Source of the DNA: Roseivirga ehrenbergii
Lineage (GTDB): Bacteria; Bacteroidota; Bacteroidia; Cytophagales; Cyclobacteriaceae
NCBI RefSeq assembly: GCF_001593005.1
Contig: NZ_LQZQ01000001.1
Location: forward strand, 310,001 to 374,000
Direction of reading: 5' to 3'
Length of the DNA: 64,000 nt
How positions within the stretch are numbered: the stretch's first letter is position 1; every line of letters begins with the position of its first letter. Under the pieces are notes generated by a model. The model had not been told where the DNA came from. It searched no databases and was given only the letters and a program-made list of their open reading frames with translations. Positions 43,595 to 53,543 of this stretch are shown here, piece by piece. The position numbers were made by a program, and so were the translations under genes.

Positions 43595-44809
43595 ATGCGT
43601 AAGAATTCATCTCCAATACTCACCCTAGTCATCTTAGTATTGACGGTAAACATAAGTTTTGGACAGTATCATTTAGTAATGACCTATGGTAGCAACATTA
43701 CAGCTCAGAAATGGAAAACAAGGACTGAATTTCCTAAAGAAGAAATAAGTGATGACTGGGACAACGATTATTATTTATCTAGCCTAAGCTATAATAACAA
43801 TTTATGGACTGTTATATCATCCAAAACCTCAGATTATAGTTTACAGTCATGGAGAACGCGCGTAGATTTCCCAAAAGATGAAATAACAGAATTATGGGAT
43901 GCTGGATATGCTATTACGGAGTTAACCTATGGCAATGATGTTTGGGCCTTGGTTATGTCTAAGGGCAGTAGTTACTCTGGCCAAAAATGGTCTACAACCA
44001 CTGAATTTCCAAAAGATAAGATTAAAGAGTATTGGGATGAGGGAAGAAGCATTATTAAATTGGCTTATGGTCAAGGAAAGTGGGCGATAGTAGGCTCAAA
44101 AACCAATAAGATCAGCTTGCAGAAGTGGCGTACTTCCGAAACATTTCCAATAGAAGAAATCGAAGAAAATTTGGCCTTGGGTTACTCAATAACTCAACTA
44201 GAATACCTAAATGATTTATGGGTTTTAGTCCTCTCAAAATACACCGACAATCGGTCGCAGGAACTTATAACTTCAGAGAGTTTCCCCAAAGAAGAAATCA
44301 GAAAATACTGGGATTCACAATATTACATCACAAATGTTGGATACCAAGAAATTAAACAAGAAGAAATAGTAGAACCAGAACCAGAGTCAATAACCGAGAC
44401 AACAAAAGCATATAGTGCTCCTGAAAACTCAACAGACCCCAGGATAACAGGTGTATGGAATGGAACAAGTTTGGGGGATACTGAAGAGGTAGAAATAACA
44501 TTTGAAGACAACAATGTTATCATTATAATTTCGGGTGATGATGTAATGGGAGGTGAAAATTTTGAAATCGAAGATATTCCAGCTGGACTTAATTATGAGT
44601 TAAACACAGACGTTATTCCTCACCAAATCGACATTATTTTTACCATGTTCAGTGTTGAGTTCTCTCGAATAAAGGGCATTTTCGAGTTTAGCGGCAAAAA
44701 TGAAATCATGATGCTTTTATCTGATGACCCCGAAGCAGATAGGCCTAAGGGGTTTACCAGCAAACCTGGAACTGAAACATTCAAACTCACAAAAACATCG
44801 AGTAAATAG
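43595..44809 (+). CDS. Secreted DUF7477-like repeat protein
   Basis: The 404-residue protein has a signal peptide (MRKNSSPILTLVILVLTVNI, ending about 23). Five tandem repeats of about 46 residues follow (about 27-255). Each has a core such as QKWKTRTEFPKEEISDDWD or QSWRTRVDFPKDEITELWD, then a strand pair ending NNLWTVI or NDVWALVMSK. The repeat matches DUF7477, first noted in plant casein-kinase-like proteins. A beta-sandwich-like C-terminal domain follows (GVWNGTSLGDTEEVEITFED). The function is unknown. Regular W and FP(K/I)(E/D)EI positions suggest a propeller or blade-like ligand-binding fold. Confidence 0.75.
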   Translation: MRKNSSPILTLVILVLTVNISFGQYHLVMTYGSNITAQKWKTRTEFPKEEISDDWDNDYYLSSLSYNNNLWTVISSKTSDYSLQSWRTRVDFPKDEITELWDAGYAITELTYGNDVWALVMSKGSSYSGQKWSTTTEFPKDKIKEYWDEGRSIIKLAYGQGKWAIVGSKTNKISLQKWRTSETFPIEEIEENLALGYSITQLEYLNDLWVLVLSKYTDNRSQELITSESFPKEEIRKYWDSQYYITNVGYQEIKQEEIVEPEPESITETTKAYSAPENSTDPRITGVWNGTSLGDTEEVEITFEDNNVIIIISGDDVMGGENFEIEDIPAGLNYELNTDVIPHQIDIIFTMFSVEFSRIKGIFEFSGKNEIMMLLSDDPEADRPKGFTSKPGTETFKLTKTSSK

Positions 44810-44856
44810 CGGGTAAAAGTAAAGCTGTTTATTCAGAATAATTTTACTGGCATGTA

Positions 44857-44887
44857 TTTGTTAATATTATTTTAAGACCTATCTTTG
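44857..44887 (+). promoter_or_regulatory. Promoter of rpsT
   Basis: TTTG at 44857-44860 and TATCTTTG at 44880-44887, 19 bases apart, form a textbook Bacteroidota promoter 35 bases before the rpsT start. Confidence 0.7.
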
Positions 44888-44922
44888 CGTCCCGAATTTG
44901 AGAAATTGTAAGTAATAAATAC

Positions 44923-45174
44923 ATGGCAAATCATAAGTCTGCATTAAAAAGAATACGTTCGAACGAGGCTAAACGATTGAGAAACCGTTATCAGCACAAA
45001 ACCACTCGTACTTACATCAAGAGATTGAGAGATACTTCAGATAAGTCTGAGGCTCAAGAGTTATTGAAGAAAGTTATTTCAATGGTTGATAAATTGGCAA
45101 AGAACAATATCATCCACAAGAACAAAGCTGCCAATAACAAATCAAAATTAACCAAGCTGGTAAACAGCCTTTAA
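44923..45174 (+). CDS. rpsT: 30S ribosomal protein S20
   Basis: S20 binds 16S rRNA early in small-subunit assembly. The 83-residue product is short, basic and helical, with the family start MANHKSALKRIRSNEAKRLR and the C-terminal IIHKNKAANNKSKLTKLVN. It has its own strong promoter and terminator, as is usual for this gene. Confidence 0.96.
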   Translation: MANHKSALKRIRSNEAKRLRNRYQHKTTRTYIKRLRDTSDKSEAQELLKKVISMVDKLAKNNIIHKNKAANNKSKLTKLVNSL

Positions 45175-45197
45175 GAGTTAATTATTAACGATACTTG

Positions 45198-45230
45198 AAA
45201 CCGAACTCTTCAGGGTTCGGTTTTTTTTGT
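45198..45230 (+). terminator. Rho-independent terminator of rpsT
   Basis: AACCGAAC pairs with GTTCGGTT around an eight-base loop and is followed by eight T residues. Confidence 0.93.
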
Positions 45231-45289
45231 TGTCCAATATTTAATATTCATTAGCTTTTATTATATTCCGTCTTCCCATTCTAATATAA

Positions 45290-45979
45290 ATGGAAAAAGG
45301 ACTGAATATTCTTAAATGGGCTGAAGAAGACCGGCCGCGCGAAAAGCTACTTCTAAAAGGCAAGGCCGCCCTGTCTGATGCTGAGTTAATAGCTATTCTT
45401 ATTGGCTCTGGCTCGCGCGAATTAAGCGCTGTAGACCTTTCTAAAAAAATACTCGCCCATTCCAATCACGACCTCAACACATTAGCCAAACAGTCGGTTA
45501 CTGAACTTCAACAATTCAAAGGCATTGGTGAAGCAAAAGCCATTTCTATTGTGAGCGCCTTAGAATTAGGCAGAAGGAGAAAATCGTTTGAATCGGAGAA
45601 GAAATTAAAAATCACCAATTCAAAAGATGTATATGAGCTGATGAAACCCGAGCTGATGGACCAACCCGTTGAACAGTTTTGGGTAGTCATGCTCAAAAGA
45701 AACAATGAGGTAATTCAGAAAAGAGTAATTAGCCTAGGCGGTGTTTCAGGCACGGTAGCCGACCCCAAAGTAATTTTTAAAAGGGCATTGGAAGATTTGG
45801 CCTGTGGAATCATCTTAGTTCACAACCATCCATCGGGCAACCTAAAACCTAGTCAAGCAGATATACGGCTCACAGAAAAATTGAAAAACGCGGGAAATCT
45901 GCTAGAAATCCCTGTTTTAGACCATATCATTTTTACAGATGATGGATATTACAGCTTCGCTGACGAAAGTTTAATTTAA
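45290..45979 (+). CDS. radC: RadC/MPN-domain protein
   Basis: The 229-residue protein has an N-terminal helix-hairpin-helix region (LQQFKGIGEAKAISIV, about 73-88) and a C-terminal JAB/MPN domain with the metal motif HNHPSGNLKPSQAD: His178, His180, Ser182 and Asp191. The name RadC stays in use although the DNA-repair role has been withdrawn; the activity is unknown. Length and motif order are typical. It stands between rpsT and a DUF1684 gene. Confidence 0.92.
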   Translation: MEKGLNILKWAEEDRPREKLLLKGKAALSDAELIAILIGSGSRELSAVDLSKKILAHSNHDLNTLAKQSVTELQQFKGIGEAKAISIVSALELGRRRKSFESEKKLKITNSKDVYELMKPELMDQPVEQFWVVMLKRNNEVIQKRVISLGGVSGTVADPKVIFKRALEDLACGIILVHNHPSGNLKPSQADIRLTEKLKNAGNLLEIPVLDHIIFTDDGYYSFADESLI

Positions 45980-46037
45980 CCCATACTTAAATCAACTTTC
46001 CATTTGAGTTTCAGCCTTTTCAACCTTACTTTACAGC

Positions 46038-46655
46038 ATGAAAAGGAGCACTATTTTCGGTATTTTGATTGTTTTGCTTTTAGGTGTAACCGTATTCAAC
46101 TTTCTCACTGTAGGGGAAAGTTCGAAAGAATACATAGCACGAATTGAAACAGAAAGAAAGGACAAAGACAAGCGTATGCTGGCTTCTAGCTCTCCTTTAC
46201 TTGAAGAAGACAAAAGAACTTTCACCAAGTTGAATTACTACCCAGTAAACGAAGATTATAAAATCTTGGCACGACTAGTTGAAATCGAAAAGAAGGTGCC
46301 AATCTTTATTGCCACAACCACTGGCGAACAAGAAAAATACATTCCATTTGCTCATGCCGAGTTTGAGTTAGAAGGAAAACCACAAAGGCTATTGCTCTAC
46401 AAAGACTGGGACGATGTTAACCCAAATCGGCTGTTTTTAATGTTTGCCGATGACACCAGCGGTGATGAAACTTATGGAGGTGGCAGATATATTGATTTGA
46501 TGGAAAATGGCACAAATTCCGTGGTTTTAGACTTCAATACTGCCTATAATCCTTATTGCCATTTCAACCCAGAATATAGCTGCCCCATCCCTCCTGCCGA
46601 AAACTTGCTGAAAGTTCCGATTAAAGCAGGCGAAAAGCTCTACAAAAACGACTAA
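46038..46655 (+). CDS. DUF1684 membrane-anchored protein
   Basis: The 205-residue protein has one N-terminal membrane helix (FGILIVLLLGVTVFNFLTV, about 7-25). It matches DUF1684 by the REIxKKVP-like VEIEKKVPIFIATTTGEQEK stretch, FMFADDTSGDETYGGGRYID (about 135-155) and the terminal NAYNPYC-like FNTAYNPYCHFNPEYSCPIP. The extracytoplasmic domain is of unknown function. The neighbours, radC and pheT, give no direct clue. Confidence 0.85.
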   Translation: MKRSTIFGILIVLLLGVTVFNFLTVGESSKEYIARIETERKDKDKRMLASSSPLLEEDKRTFTKLNYYPVNEDYKILARLVEIEKKVPIFIATTTGEQEKYIPFAHAEFELEGKPQRLLLYKDWDDVNPNRLFLMFADDTSGDETYGGGRYIDLMENGTNSVVLDFNTAYNPYCHFNPEYSCPIPPAENLLKVPIKAGEKLYKND

Positions 46656-46660
46656 GCACA

Positions 46661-46689
46661 TTGTTGGAAAGCTTAAATCATTAATTTTG
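46661..46689 (+). promoter_or_regulatory. Promoter of pheT
   Basis: TTG at 46661-46663 and TAATTTTG at 46682-46689 match the -33/-7 pattern with 18 bases between. pheT starts 40 bases downstream. Confidence 0.5.
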
Positions 46690-46729
46690 CTCTTTCACCT
46701 AAATTGGGTGGAACAAGTAAAATAACGGC

Positions 46730-49144
46730 ATGAAGATTTCCCTTAACTGGCTTAAAGAATATATTCAAATCACTGAATCTGCAGAAGAAATTGCAGCACT
46801 TTTAACTGGCTCAGGATTAGAAGTAGAAACTTGGGAGGAAGTAGAATCTGTAAAAGGTGGCCTTAAGGGCTTGGTTATAGGTGAAGTAATCACTTGTGCA
46901 AAACACCCCAACGCAGATAAACTAAGTGTAACCACCGTTGATATTGGTGAAGAACAACTTTCTCCGATTGTCTGTGGCGCTCCAAATGTAAAAGCAGGTC
47001 AAAAAGTAATTGTTGCTACCGTTGGCGCTACTCTTTACCCAAGCTCTGGCGATTCATTCCAAATAAAAAAGGCCAAAATTCGAGGAGAAGTTTCTGAAGG
47101 GATGATTTGTGCCGAAGATGAAATAGGCCTTGGCCAATCTCATGATGGTATTTTAGTACTCGATACAGCTTTGCCAAACGGAGCACCCGCAGCGGATTAT
47201 TTCAATTTAGAATCTGATTTTGTTTTTGAAATTGGTTTAACACCAAACCGGGCCGATGGTGCTTCACACATTGGTGTGGCTAGAGACCTAAAAGCTCTAC
47301 TGAATAGGCCTGTTAAGTTTCCTTCTGTTGAAAACTTTAAAGTAGACAACGAGAAAAGAATCATTCCAGTAACTGTTGAAAATATCGAAGCATGCCCAAG
47401 GTATTCTTCCCTTACCATTACTGGAGTTACTGTAACTGATTCCCCTGATTGGTTAAAGACTAGACTAAATGCCATTGGAATAAAGCCAACCAACAATGTG
47501 GTTGACATTACCAATTATGTGCTCCATAGCCTTGGTCAGCCAATGCATGCCTTTGATGCAGATGAAATTGTTGGCGATAAAGTGACCGTGAAAACGCTTC
47601 CTGAAGGAACAACATTCACAACCCTCGATGAGAAAGAAAGAAAACTAGCCGATACAGACCTGATGATTTGTAATGAGGCAGGCGGAATGTGCATTGCGGG
47701 TGTCTTTGGTGGTATCAAATCAGGTGTTAAGAAAACTACGAAAAACGTATTTTTAGAAAGCGCTTACTTCTCTCCTGATTACATTCGAAGAAGTGCTCAG
47801 AAGCATCAATTAAAAACGGATGCCTCTTTCCGTTACGAGCGTGGAACTGACCCTAACATTACGGTTTACGCTTTGAAATATGCAGCATTGCTTATTCAGG
47901 AGCTTGCCGGAGGCGAAGTTTCATCACCTCTTGCCGACTTCTACCCAACACCTATCGAGGATTTTAAAGTAGAAGTAAGATTCGCGAATATCGACCGATT
48001 GATAGGAAAGGCAATTGGTAATGACAGAATCAAATCCATTTTAGAAAGCCTAGATATTCAAACTCAGAATGAAACTGAAACTGGATTTACCGCCATTGTT
48101 CCTCCCTACCGTGTAGATGTTCAGCGCGAAGCTGATATTGTGGAAGAGGTATTGAGAATTTATGGTTACAACAATATTGAAATTGATGACCATTTAAGCA
48201 GCACTTTCCTATCAGAATTTCCGACTACAGATGCAGACGGAATTAAAAAAGAAACCTCTCGTTTGTTGGCAGGGGCTGGTTTTCATGAAATTGTAACCAA
48301 CTCACTTACCAAAGATGGGTATTCAAATGGCACTGCAGCTATTGACGAAAATGACAACGTTAAAATCCTCAACTATTTAAGTGAAGATTTGAACGTAATG
48401 CGCCAAACACTTTTATTCCATGGCCTTGAGGTTATTGATAGAAATGTGAAACGTAAGAACGGTGACCTAAAACTTTTCGAGTTCGGAACCACATATCATT
48501 TCATCAAAGAAAAATATGTAGAGCGTTCTAGGCTTTCATTGTTTATAACAGGAAATGCCGCGCCTGAAAGTTGGCTGGCGCCAAGCAGAAAAGTTAATTT
48601 TCATGATTTATCGGCCATTGTACTTAAATTATTGGCCAAGTTTGGTATCCATAAAATCGAAAGCCAAGAAACTGACAGTGATTTATTCGGTTATGGACTA
48701 AGCATTTCTACCAATAAAAAACCAATCGTTCAGCTTGGAAAGGTAAATGCCGAAGTCGCCAAATTAGCCGATGTATCTACCGAAGTTTTCTTTGCGGATT
48801 TCGATTGGGACTATATTCAAAAACTATCAACTTCTGAATTCACCTTCCAACCCATCTCTAAATACCCAGAGGTAAAAAGAGACTTATCATTAGTTGTTGA
48901 TAAAGCCGTAAATTTTGATGACATTAGGAAGTTAGCAGAAAAGCTTGAGCGATCACTGGTCAATCGCATTAGTGTTTTCGATGTTTATGAAGGCGATAAA
49001 ATTGATGCAGGCAAAAAGGCTTATGCCATCAGTTTCTATCTTCAAGACCAAGAAAAGACATTGACCGACAAGGTGATTGACAAATGTATGAGCCGATTAA
49101 TGCAAGGTTTTGAGCGCGAGCTTGGGGCAGTAATAAGAAAATAA
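46730..49144 (+). CDS. pheT: Phenylalanyl-tRNA synthetase beta subunit
   Basis: PheT is the beta subunit of the heterotetramer that charges tRNA(Phe) and edits misacylated Tyr-tRNA(Phe). The 804-residue product has the usual order: N-terminal tRNA-binding domain (about 40-150), B3/B4 editing domain (about 210-390, with NVVDITNYVLHSLGQPMHAFDADE), B5 domain (about 405-480), a catalytic-like core and a C-terminal anticodon-binding FDX-ACB domain (KYPEVKRDLSLVVDKAVNFDD, about 710 on). pheS is not in the window. A coiled-coil gene follows after one base. Confidence 0.96.
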   Translation: MKISLNWLKEYIQITESAEEIAALLTGSGLEVETWEEVESVKGGLKGLVIGEVITCAKHPNADKLSVTTVDIGEEQLSPIVCGAPNVKAGQKVIVATVGATLYPSSGDSFQIKKAKIRGEVSEGMICAEDEIGLGQSHDGILVLDTALPNGAPAADYFNLESDFVFEIGLTPNRADGASHIGVARDLKALLNRPVKFPSVENFKVDNEKRIIPVTVENIEACPRYSSLTITGVTVTDSPDWLKTRLNAIGIKPTNNVVDITNYVLHSLGQPMHAFDADEIVGDKVTVKTLPEGTTFTTLDEKERKLADTDLMICNEAGGMCIAGVFGGIKSGVKKTTKNVFLESAYFSPDYIRRSAQKHQLKTDASFRYERGTDPNITVYALKYAALLIQELAGGEVSSPLADFYPTPIEDFKVEVRFANIDRLIGKAIGNDRIKSILESLDIQTQNETETGFTAIVPPYRVDVQREADIVEEVLRIYGYNNIEIDDHLSSTFLSEFPTTDADGIKKETSRLLAGAGFHEIVTNSLTKDGYSNGTAAIDENDNVKILNYLSEDLNVMRQTLLFHGLEVIDRNVKRKNGDLKLFEFGTTYHFIKEKYVERSRLSLFITGNAAPESWLAPSRKVNFHDLSAIVLKLLAKFGIHKIESQETDSDLFGYGLSISTNKKPIVQLGKVNAEVAKLADVSTEVFFADFDWDYIQKLSTSEFTFQPISKYPEVKRDLSLVVDKAVNFDDIRKLAEKLERSLVNRISVFDVYEGDKIDAGKKAYAISFYLQDQEKTLTDKVIDKCMSRLMQGFERELGAVIRK

Positions 49145-49145
49145 A

Positions 49146-49442
49146 ATGGCAGAATTATCGCTTTTTCAACGTTTAGATCATGTACAACAACAGTTGAAGC
49201 AACTGGTAAATAAACATGAAGCATTGAAGCAAGAGAACAAAGCGTTAGCAAACCAAAACACTGAGCTAAAAGGACAAATTGTTGGTCTTCGATCTCAAAT
49301 TGCTGATTTTCAAAATCAGGATAAAATCACTAAAATTGTATCAAACACAACCGTAGAAAAGGAAGAGTCTACAGAGTTGAAACATAAGTTAAACGAGTAC
49401 ATTAAGGAAATAGATAAATGTATTGCTCATTTAAGTGAGTAG
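49146..49442 (+). CDS. Small coiled-coil protein between pheT and zapA
   Basis: The 98-residue protein is almost wholly a coiled coil with heptads (FQRLDHVQQQLKQLVNKHEA, ENKALANQNTELKGQIVGLR). It starts one base after pheT and is followed nine bases later by zapA. No catalytic motif is present. Position next to zapA and the heptad pattern recall ZapB-like cell-division coiled coils, but the sequence itself does not prove this. Confidence 0.75.
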   Translation: MAELSLFQRLDHVQQQLKQLVNKHEALKQENKALANQNTELKGQIVGLRSQIADFQNQDKITKIVSNTTVEKEESTELKHKLNEYIKEIDKCIAHLSE

Positions 49443-49451
49443 TATAATCAT

Positions 49452-49742
49452 ATGGTAGACATTCTATCAATAAAAATCAAAATTGGGGACCGAGAGTACC
49501 CCATGAAAGTTAAACCTGAAGAGGAGCAAAGGGTACGTAATGCAGGCAAGATTATAAATGAGAAATTACGATCTTACAGAGACCAATTTGGCATAGATGA
49601 TAAAGAAGATCTCTTGGCAATGGTTGCATTTGATAGTTTAATCGCAAAGATGAAAGTGGAAAGTGAAGTAGCATCAATAGATTCTACCACCTCTGGCCAA
49701 TTAGATCAACTTGAAAACATAATTAAAACCGCCCTCTCCTAA
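49452..49742 (+). CDS. zapA: Cell division protein ZapA
   Basis: ZapA binds FtsZ filaments and bundles them at the division site. The 96-residue product has the family start LSIKIKIGDREYPMKVKPEE, then RVRNAGKIINEKLRSY and the DKEDLLAMVAFDSLIAKM helix, followed by a C-terminal coiled coil. It belongs to the pheT-coiled coil-zapA-rny group, an arrangement I recall as frequent in Bacteroidota. The 63-base gap to rny is too short for a 6S RNA gene. Confidence 0.9.
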   Translation: MVDILSIKIKIGDREYPMKVKPEEEQRVRNAGKIINEKLRSYRDQFGIDDKEDLLAMVAFDSLIAKMKVESEVASIDSTTSGQLDQLENIIKTALS

Positions 49743-49805
49743 TTCCTTAAATACCGCTTTAGAATACGTTTCAGTACACTTCCAATTCTACCTATAGATT
49801 CACAT

Positions 49806-51371
49806 ATGGGAGAAACAGTTACAATCCTCATTACGGCCATCGGAGCGTTGGCTATAGGGGTGTTCATAGGGAGACTTCTGTTACAAAAAGTTAACAAGAA
49901 GGCCGCCCAAGAACTTGAAGAAAAAGGCAAATTAATAATGAAAGAGGCTGAACTTACAGCCGAAACCCTCAAAAAAGACAGAATTCTTGAGGCCAAAGAA
50001 AAGTACCTACAGCTAAAATCTGAGTTTGAAGAAGAGGTTAATCGTAAGAAGAATCAAATCATCAGTAATGAAAACAAGCTGAAGCAAAAAGAAGCTACAC
50101 TCAATTCGCAACTAGAAAAATTAAAGCGAAAAGAAGCTGAAGTTGATAGTACCAAAGAGAATGTAGAAGCTCAGCTAGAAATCGTTAGAAAACGAAAAGA
50201 AGACCTTGAAAAGAAGGTGGATGAAAAAGTAAAAGCGCTTGAAAAAGTTGCCCAACTTTCAGCTGACGAAGCCCGCGAACAATTGATGGAAACCTTAAAG
50301 GTTGAAGCAGAATCAAAAGCATCAGTACTCATCAAAGATATTATTGATGAAGCCAAGCTTACGGGAGCCAAAGAGGCCAAAAAGATTGTCATTGAATCTA
50401 TTCAAAGAACTGCTACAGAGCACGCAGTAGAAAACTGTGTATCTATTTTTAATATTGAAAGCGATGATGTTAAAGGTAAAATCATCGGTAGAGAAGGAAG
50501 AAACATTCGTGCGCTAGAGGCCGCAACTGGTGTAGAAATCATTGTTGACGATACGCCTGAAGCCATCATCATTTCTGGCTTCGATCCAGTAAGAAGAGAA
50601 GTCGCTCGACTTTCATTACATAGGCTAGTTACCGATGGCAGAATTCACCCAGCAAGGATTGAAGAAATCGTTACCAAAACCACGCAAAACATTGAGGAGG
50701 AAATTGTAGAGATTGGTGAAAGAACCGTGATTGACTTAGGTATTCATGGCCTCCACCCTGAGCTCATCAAATTAGTTGGTAGAATGAGGTTCAGATCTTC
50801 TTATGGCCAAAACCTACTTCAACATTCAAGAGAAGTAGCCAGACTTTGTGCTACCATGGCTTCAGAATTGGGCTTAAACGCCAAGCGCGCGAAAAGAGCA
50901 GGGTTACTTCATGATATTGGAAAAGTATGGCCAGAAGAGCCAGAAATTCCTCACGCATTATTGGGAATGGAATTGGCTCAAAAATATAAGGAGCACCCAG
51001 AAATCTGTAATGCAATTGGAGCTCACCACGATGAAATCGAAATGACTTCAATGATCTCTCCACTTATTCAAGCTTGTGACGCTATTTCAGGGGCTCGTCC
51101 AGGTGCAAGAAGAGAAGTGATGGAATCGTACATCAAACGATTAAAAGACCTTGAGGCGCTGGCTTTAGACTTTGATGGGGTAAACAAATGTTATGCGATT
51201 CAAGCAGGTAGAGAACTGAGAGTGTTAGTAGATGCTGATTCGGTTTCTGATACTACTGCCGGTCAGCTTTCGTTTGATATTTCGCAGAAAATCGAAAAAG
51301 ACATGCAATACCCAGGGCAAATTAAAGTGACGGTGATTCGCGAAATGAGAGCGGTTAACTACGCTAAATAA
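49806..51371 (+). CDS. rny: Ribonuclease Y
   Basis: RNase Y is a membrane-attached endoribonuclease that starts mRNA decay. The 521-residue product has an N-terminal helix ([20 protein letters not shown]), a long coiled coil (about 30-200), a KH RNA-binding domain ([20 protein letters not shown], about 222-280) and an HD domain ([12 protein letters not shown], then LLHDIGKVW with the His-Asp pair, and [10 protein letters not shown]). Length and layout match the family. A terminator follows at 51422. Confidence 0.95.
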   Translation: MGETVTILITAIGALAIGVFIGRLLLQKVNKKAAQELEEKGKLIMKEAELTAETLKKDRILEAKEKYLQLKSEFEEEVNRKKNQIISNENKLKQKEATLNSQLEKLKRKEAEVDSTKENVEAQLEIVRKRKEDLEKKVDEKVKALEKVAQLSADEAREQLMETLKVEAESKASVLIKDIIDEAKLTGAKEAKKIVIESIQRTATEHAVENCVSIFNIESDDVKGKIIGREGRNIRALEAATGVEIIVDDTPEAIIISGFDPVRREVARLSLHRLVTDGRIHPARIEEIVTKTTQNIEEEIVEIGERTVIDLGIHGLHPELIKLVGRMRFRSSYGQNLLQHSREVARLCATMASELGLNAKRAKRAGLLHDIGKVWPEEPEIPHALLGMELAQKYKEHPEICNAIGAHHDEIEMTSMISPLIQACDAISGARPGARREVMESYIKRLKDLEALALDFDGVNKCYAIQAGRELRVLVDADSVSDTTAGQLSFDISQKIEKDMQYPGQIKVTVIREMRAVNYAK

Positions 51372-51388
51372 AGCTATATCCGGATTGC

Positions 51389-51460
51389 GAACCTCTAACA
51401 GGTTCGGGTCAAGGGAAAAATAAAATGGCTGGACTTCTTCTGAAATCCAGCCATTTTTAT
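51389..51460 (+). terminator. Double hairpin and terminator after rny
   Basis: The first, weak hairpin is GAACCT/AGGTTC (51389-51405). The second is strong: AAAATGGCTGGA pairs with TCCAGCCATTTT (51422-51457) with a T-rich end. A/T flanks on both sides allow it to serve the convergent protease gene as well. Confidence 0.85.
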
Positions 51461-51479
51461 TTTAAATCGCTTATTCTAC

Positions 51480-53543
51480 TTATCCTTTACTTCTCTTGGC
51501 GGCAATCTGTTCTGCCAAAAGTATAATGCTCTCTTTTAAGAAAGGATCTTTCAGTTCGTCTAAAGCATGGTTTTTCACACCTTTGCTTGAGCCTAGCTCT
51601 TTTAATGAGTCTCCGATTTTCACTCTAGCATCTCTTTTAGCCTCAAAGTCTGCCGCTTCCTTCTTACGCACTTCATAGTTTAACGAAACTGTAGTTTTCG
51701 CTCTTGCTTTGTTCAGTTCATTAATATCATATTGGTAATCAATTAAACTCTGATCTGTCTTTAACCTTTTCTCATGAGACTTTCTCAGCTGAGCAATCAA
51801 ATCATTGTCTACATAATCAAGTGGCGTAAATTTAGCCGCAGGAATTTTGTCCCAAGGTAGGGCACTTGGCTTCGAGCTTTCACCAAATTCTTCGGCACTA
51901 AAAGCAGACGGTAGGCTAATATCAGGCGAAACTCCTAAGTGTTGAGTGCTACTTCCCGATACTCTATAGAACTTGGCAATTGTGTATTTAATCAAGCCTA
52001 ATTCATCGGTAGTCGGTTCTCTTAAGAAATCATTCAAGCCCCTTACGTTTTGAACAGTACCCTTTCCGTAAGTTTGCTCACCAACAATCACCGCTCTTTT
52101 GTAATCCTGCAATGCTCCAGCAAAAATCTCAGAAGCCGAAGCAGAAAAACGATTAGTCATTACGCTCAATGGCCCCGAATAAAACATTTTCTCTTTATCG
52201 TCTTCTTTGGCAATTTGTCCATTGGCGTATTTGATTTGAACCACTGGTCCACCCGGTAAGAACAGCCCCGATAAACTTATGGCCTCAAGCAAAGAACCTC
52301 CACCATTATTTCTAAGGTCAAGCATCACACCATCAACCCCATCTTCTTGTAGTTGGGTGATTAGTTTTTTAACGTCACTGGTGGCACTACTAAAATCCTT
52401 TTCGCCTTCTTCAAGACCTTCTGAATCCAAATAAAAGTCGGGAAGGGTAATTATACCTAAGTTGTATGTTTTACCACCTTCTTCATATTGTACCACTTGG
52501 CTTTTGGCCTTAGCTTCATCGTACTTGATTTTATCTCGAACAATATTTACTATTTTGGTTTGACTACCAATTGGTCTTCCGGCAGGCAAAAATTCAATTC
52601 TAACCAAGGTTCCTTTCGGCCCTCTAATTTGACCTGCCACTTCATCAGATCTCCAGCCTACAACATCAACCATTTCACCATCAGCTCCTTGTGCAATACC
52701 AACTACTCTATCGTCAATATCGATTTGGCCACTTAAGAAAGCCGGTCCACCAGGGCGCAACTCAACAATCTTGGTGAAATCATCATCTTGCTGCAAAGTT
52801 GCCCCAATTCCTTCCATGGCTTTTGAGCTTTCACGCTGAAAATCTTCGGCACTTCTTGGTCCAAAATAATTGGTATGTGGATCGAAGGCTTCGGTTACAG
52901 AGTTCATTAAAATCTCAAAAACATCCGTGCTATTGTATTTATCTACATTGCTTTTGAAACGTTCATAACGCGTAACAAGCGTTTCAGAAATCTTTTTATC
53001 ATCAGAACCGCTAAGCTTTAAACTCAAAGCCTGATGTTTTACAACTTTTCTCCAAAGCTCATCTTGCTCTTGAAGTGATTGAGGGTACGGAGCCTTCTCT
53101 CTATCAAAAACAAACTCTTCGTTTTTCGTAAAATCAAATTTCTTTCTCGATTCTGCCAACGCATATTTTAAGCGTTCTTCAACACGTTTCTTATAAATAT
53201 TAAAGATGTAGAATGCTGGAACTAGATTTCCTCGTTTCAAATCATCATCAAAGGCAAATCGGTATTTTTGAAATGACTTGATGTCCGAAGCCAAAAAGTA
53301 ATTTTTACTCGCATCTAGTGATTCAATAAAATTATCAAGGATGACAGATGACAATGAGTCATTTAAATCAACATCTCGATAATGGAAATAATCAAGGATT
53401 TGCGTGACCATAATGGCTTCCTTGATGTGCTCAGCTTTCGGCTGCAAATATTTTGTAGTATCAGCCGCATCGGAAGCGTAAATATTGGTACTGCCCAATA
53501 ATATGAGAGCAGGTATGATAATCAACTTTTTAAACAATTTCAT
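51480..53543 (-). CDS. prc: Tail-specific carboxy-terminal protease, Tsp/Prc type
   Basis: The ATG at 53543 is chosen because a signal peptide starts there (MKLFKKLIIIPALILLGSTN); the in-frame start at 53639 adds 32 unlikely residues. The 687-residue periplasmic protease has a DUF3340-like N-terminal part, a PDZ domain (ATLQQDDDFTKIVELRPGGP) and the S41 core. NRFSASASEIFAGALQDYKR and EQTYGKGTVQ hold the catalytic serine and lysine, as in E. coli Tsp. A C-terminal DUF3340 region ends in SKG. It degrades or trims proteins with exposed C-termini. A GCTTATTTTCGT box lies about 60 bases upstream. Confidence 0.92.
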   Translation of the reverse strand: MKLFKKLIIIPALILLGSTNIYASDAADTTKYLQPKAEHIKEAIMVTQILDYFHYRDVDLNDSLSSVILDNFIESLDASKNYFLASDIKSFQKYRFAFDDDLKRGNLVPAFYIFNIYKKRVEERLKYALAESRKKFDFTKNEEFVFDREKAPYPQSLQEQDELWRKVVKHQALSLKLSGSDDKKISETLVTRYERFKSNVDKYNSTDVFEILMNSVTEAFDPHTNYFGPRSAEDFQRESSKAMEGIGATLQQDDDFTKIVELRPGGPAFLSGQIDIDDRVVGIAQGADGEMVDVVGWRSDEVAGQIRGPKGTLVRIEFLPAGRPIGSQTKIVNIVRDKIKYDEAKAKSQVVQYEEGGKTYNLGIITLPDFYLDSEGLEEGEKDFSSATSDVKKLITQLQEDGVDGVMLDLRNNGGGSLLEAISLSGLFLPGGPVVQIKYANGQIAKEDDKEKMFYSGPLSVMTNRFSASASEIFAGALQDYKRAVIVGEQTYGKGTVQNVRGLNDFLREPTTDELGLIKYTIAKFYRVSGSSTQHLGVSPDISLPSAFSAEEFGESSKPSALPWDKIPAAKFTPLDYVDNDLIAQLRKSHEKRLKTDQSLIDYQYDINELNKARAKTTVSLNYEVRKKEAADFEAKRDARVKIGDSLKELGSSKGVKNHALDELKDPFLKESIILLAEQIAAKRSKG

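Noticed and set aside
49743-49805. 6S RNA gene after zapA
   Set aside because: The gap to rny is only 63 bases, far shorter than a 6S RNA.
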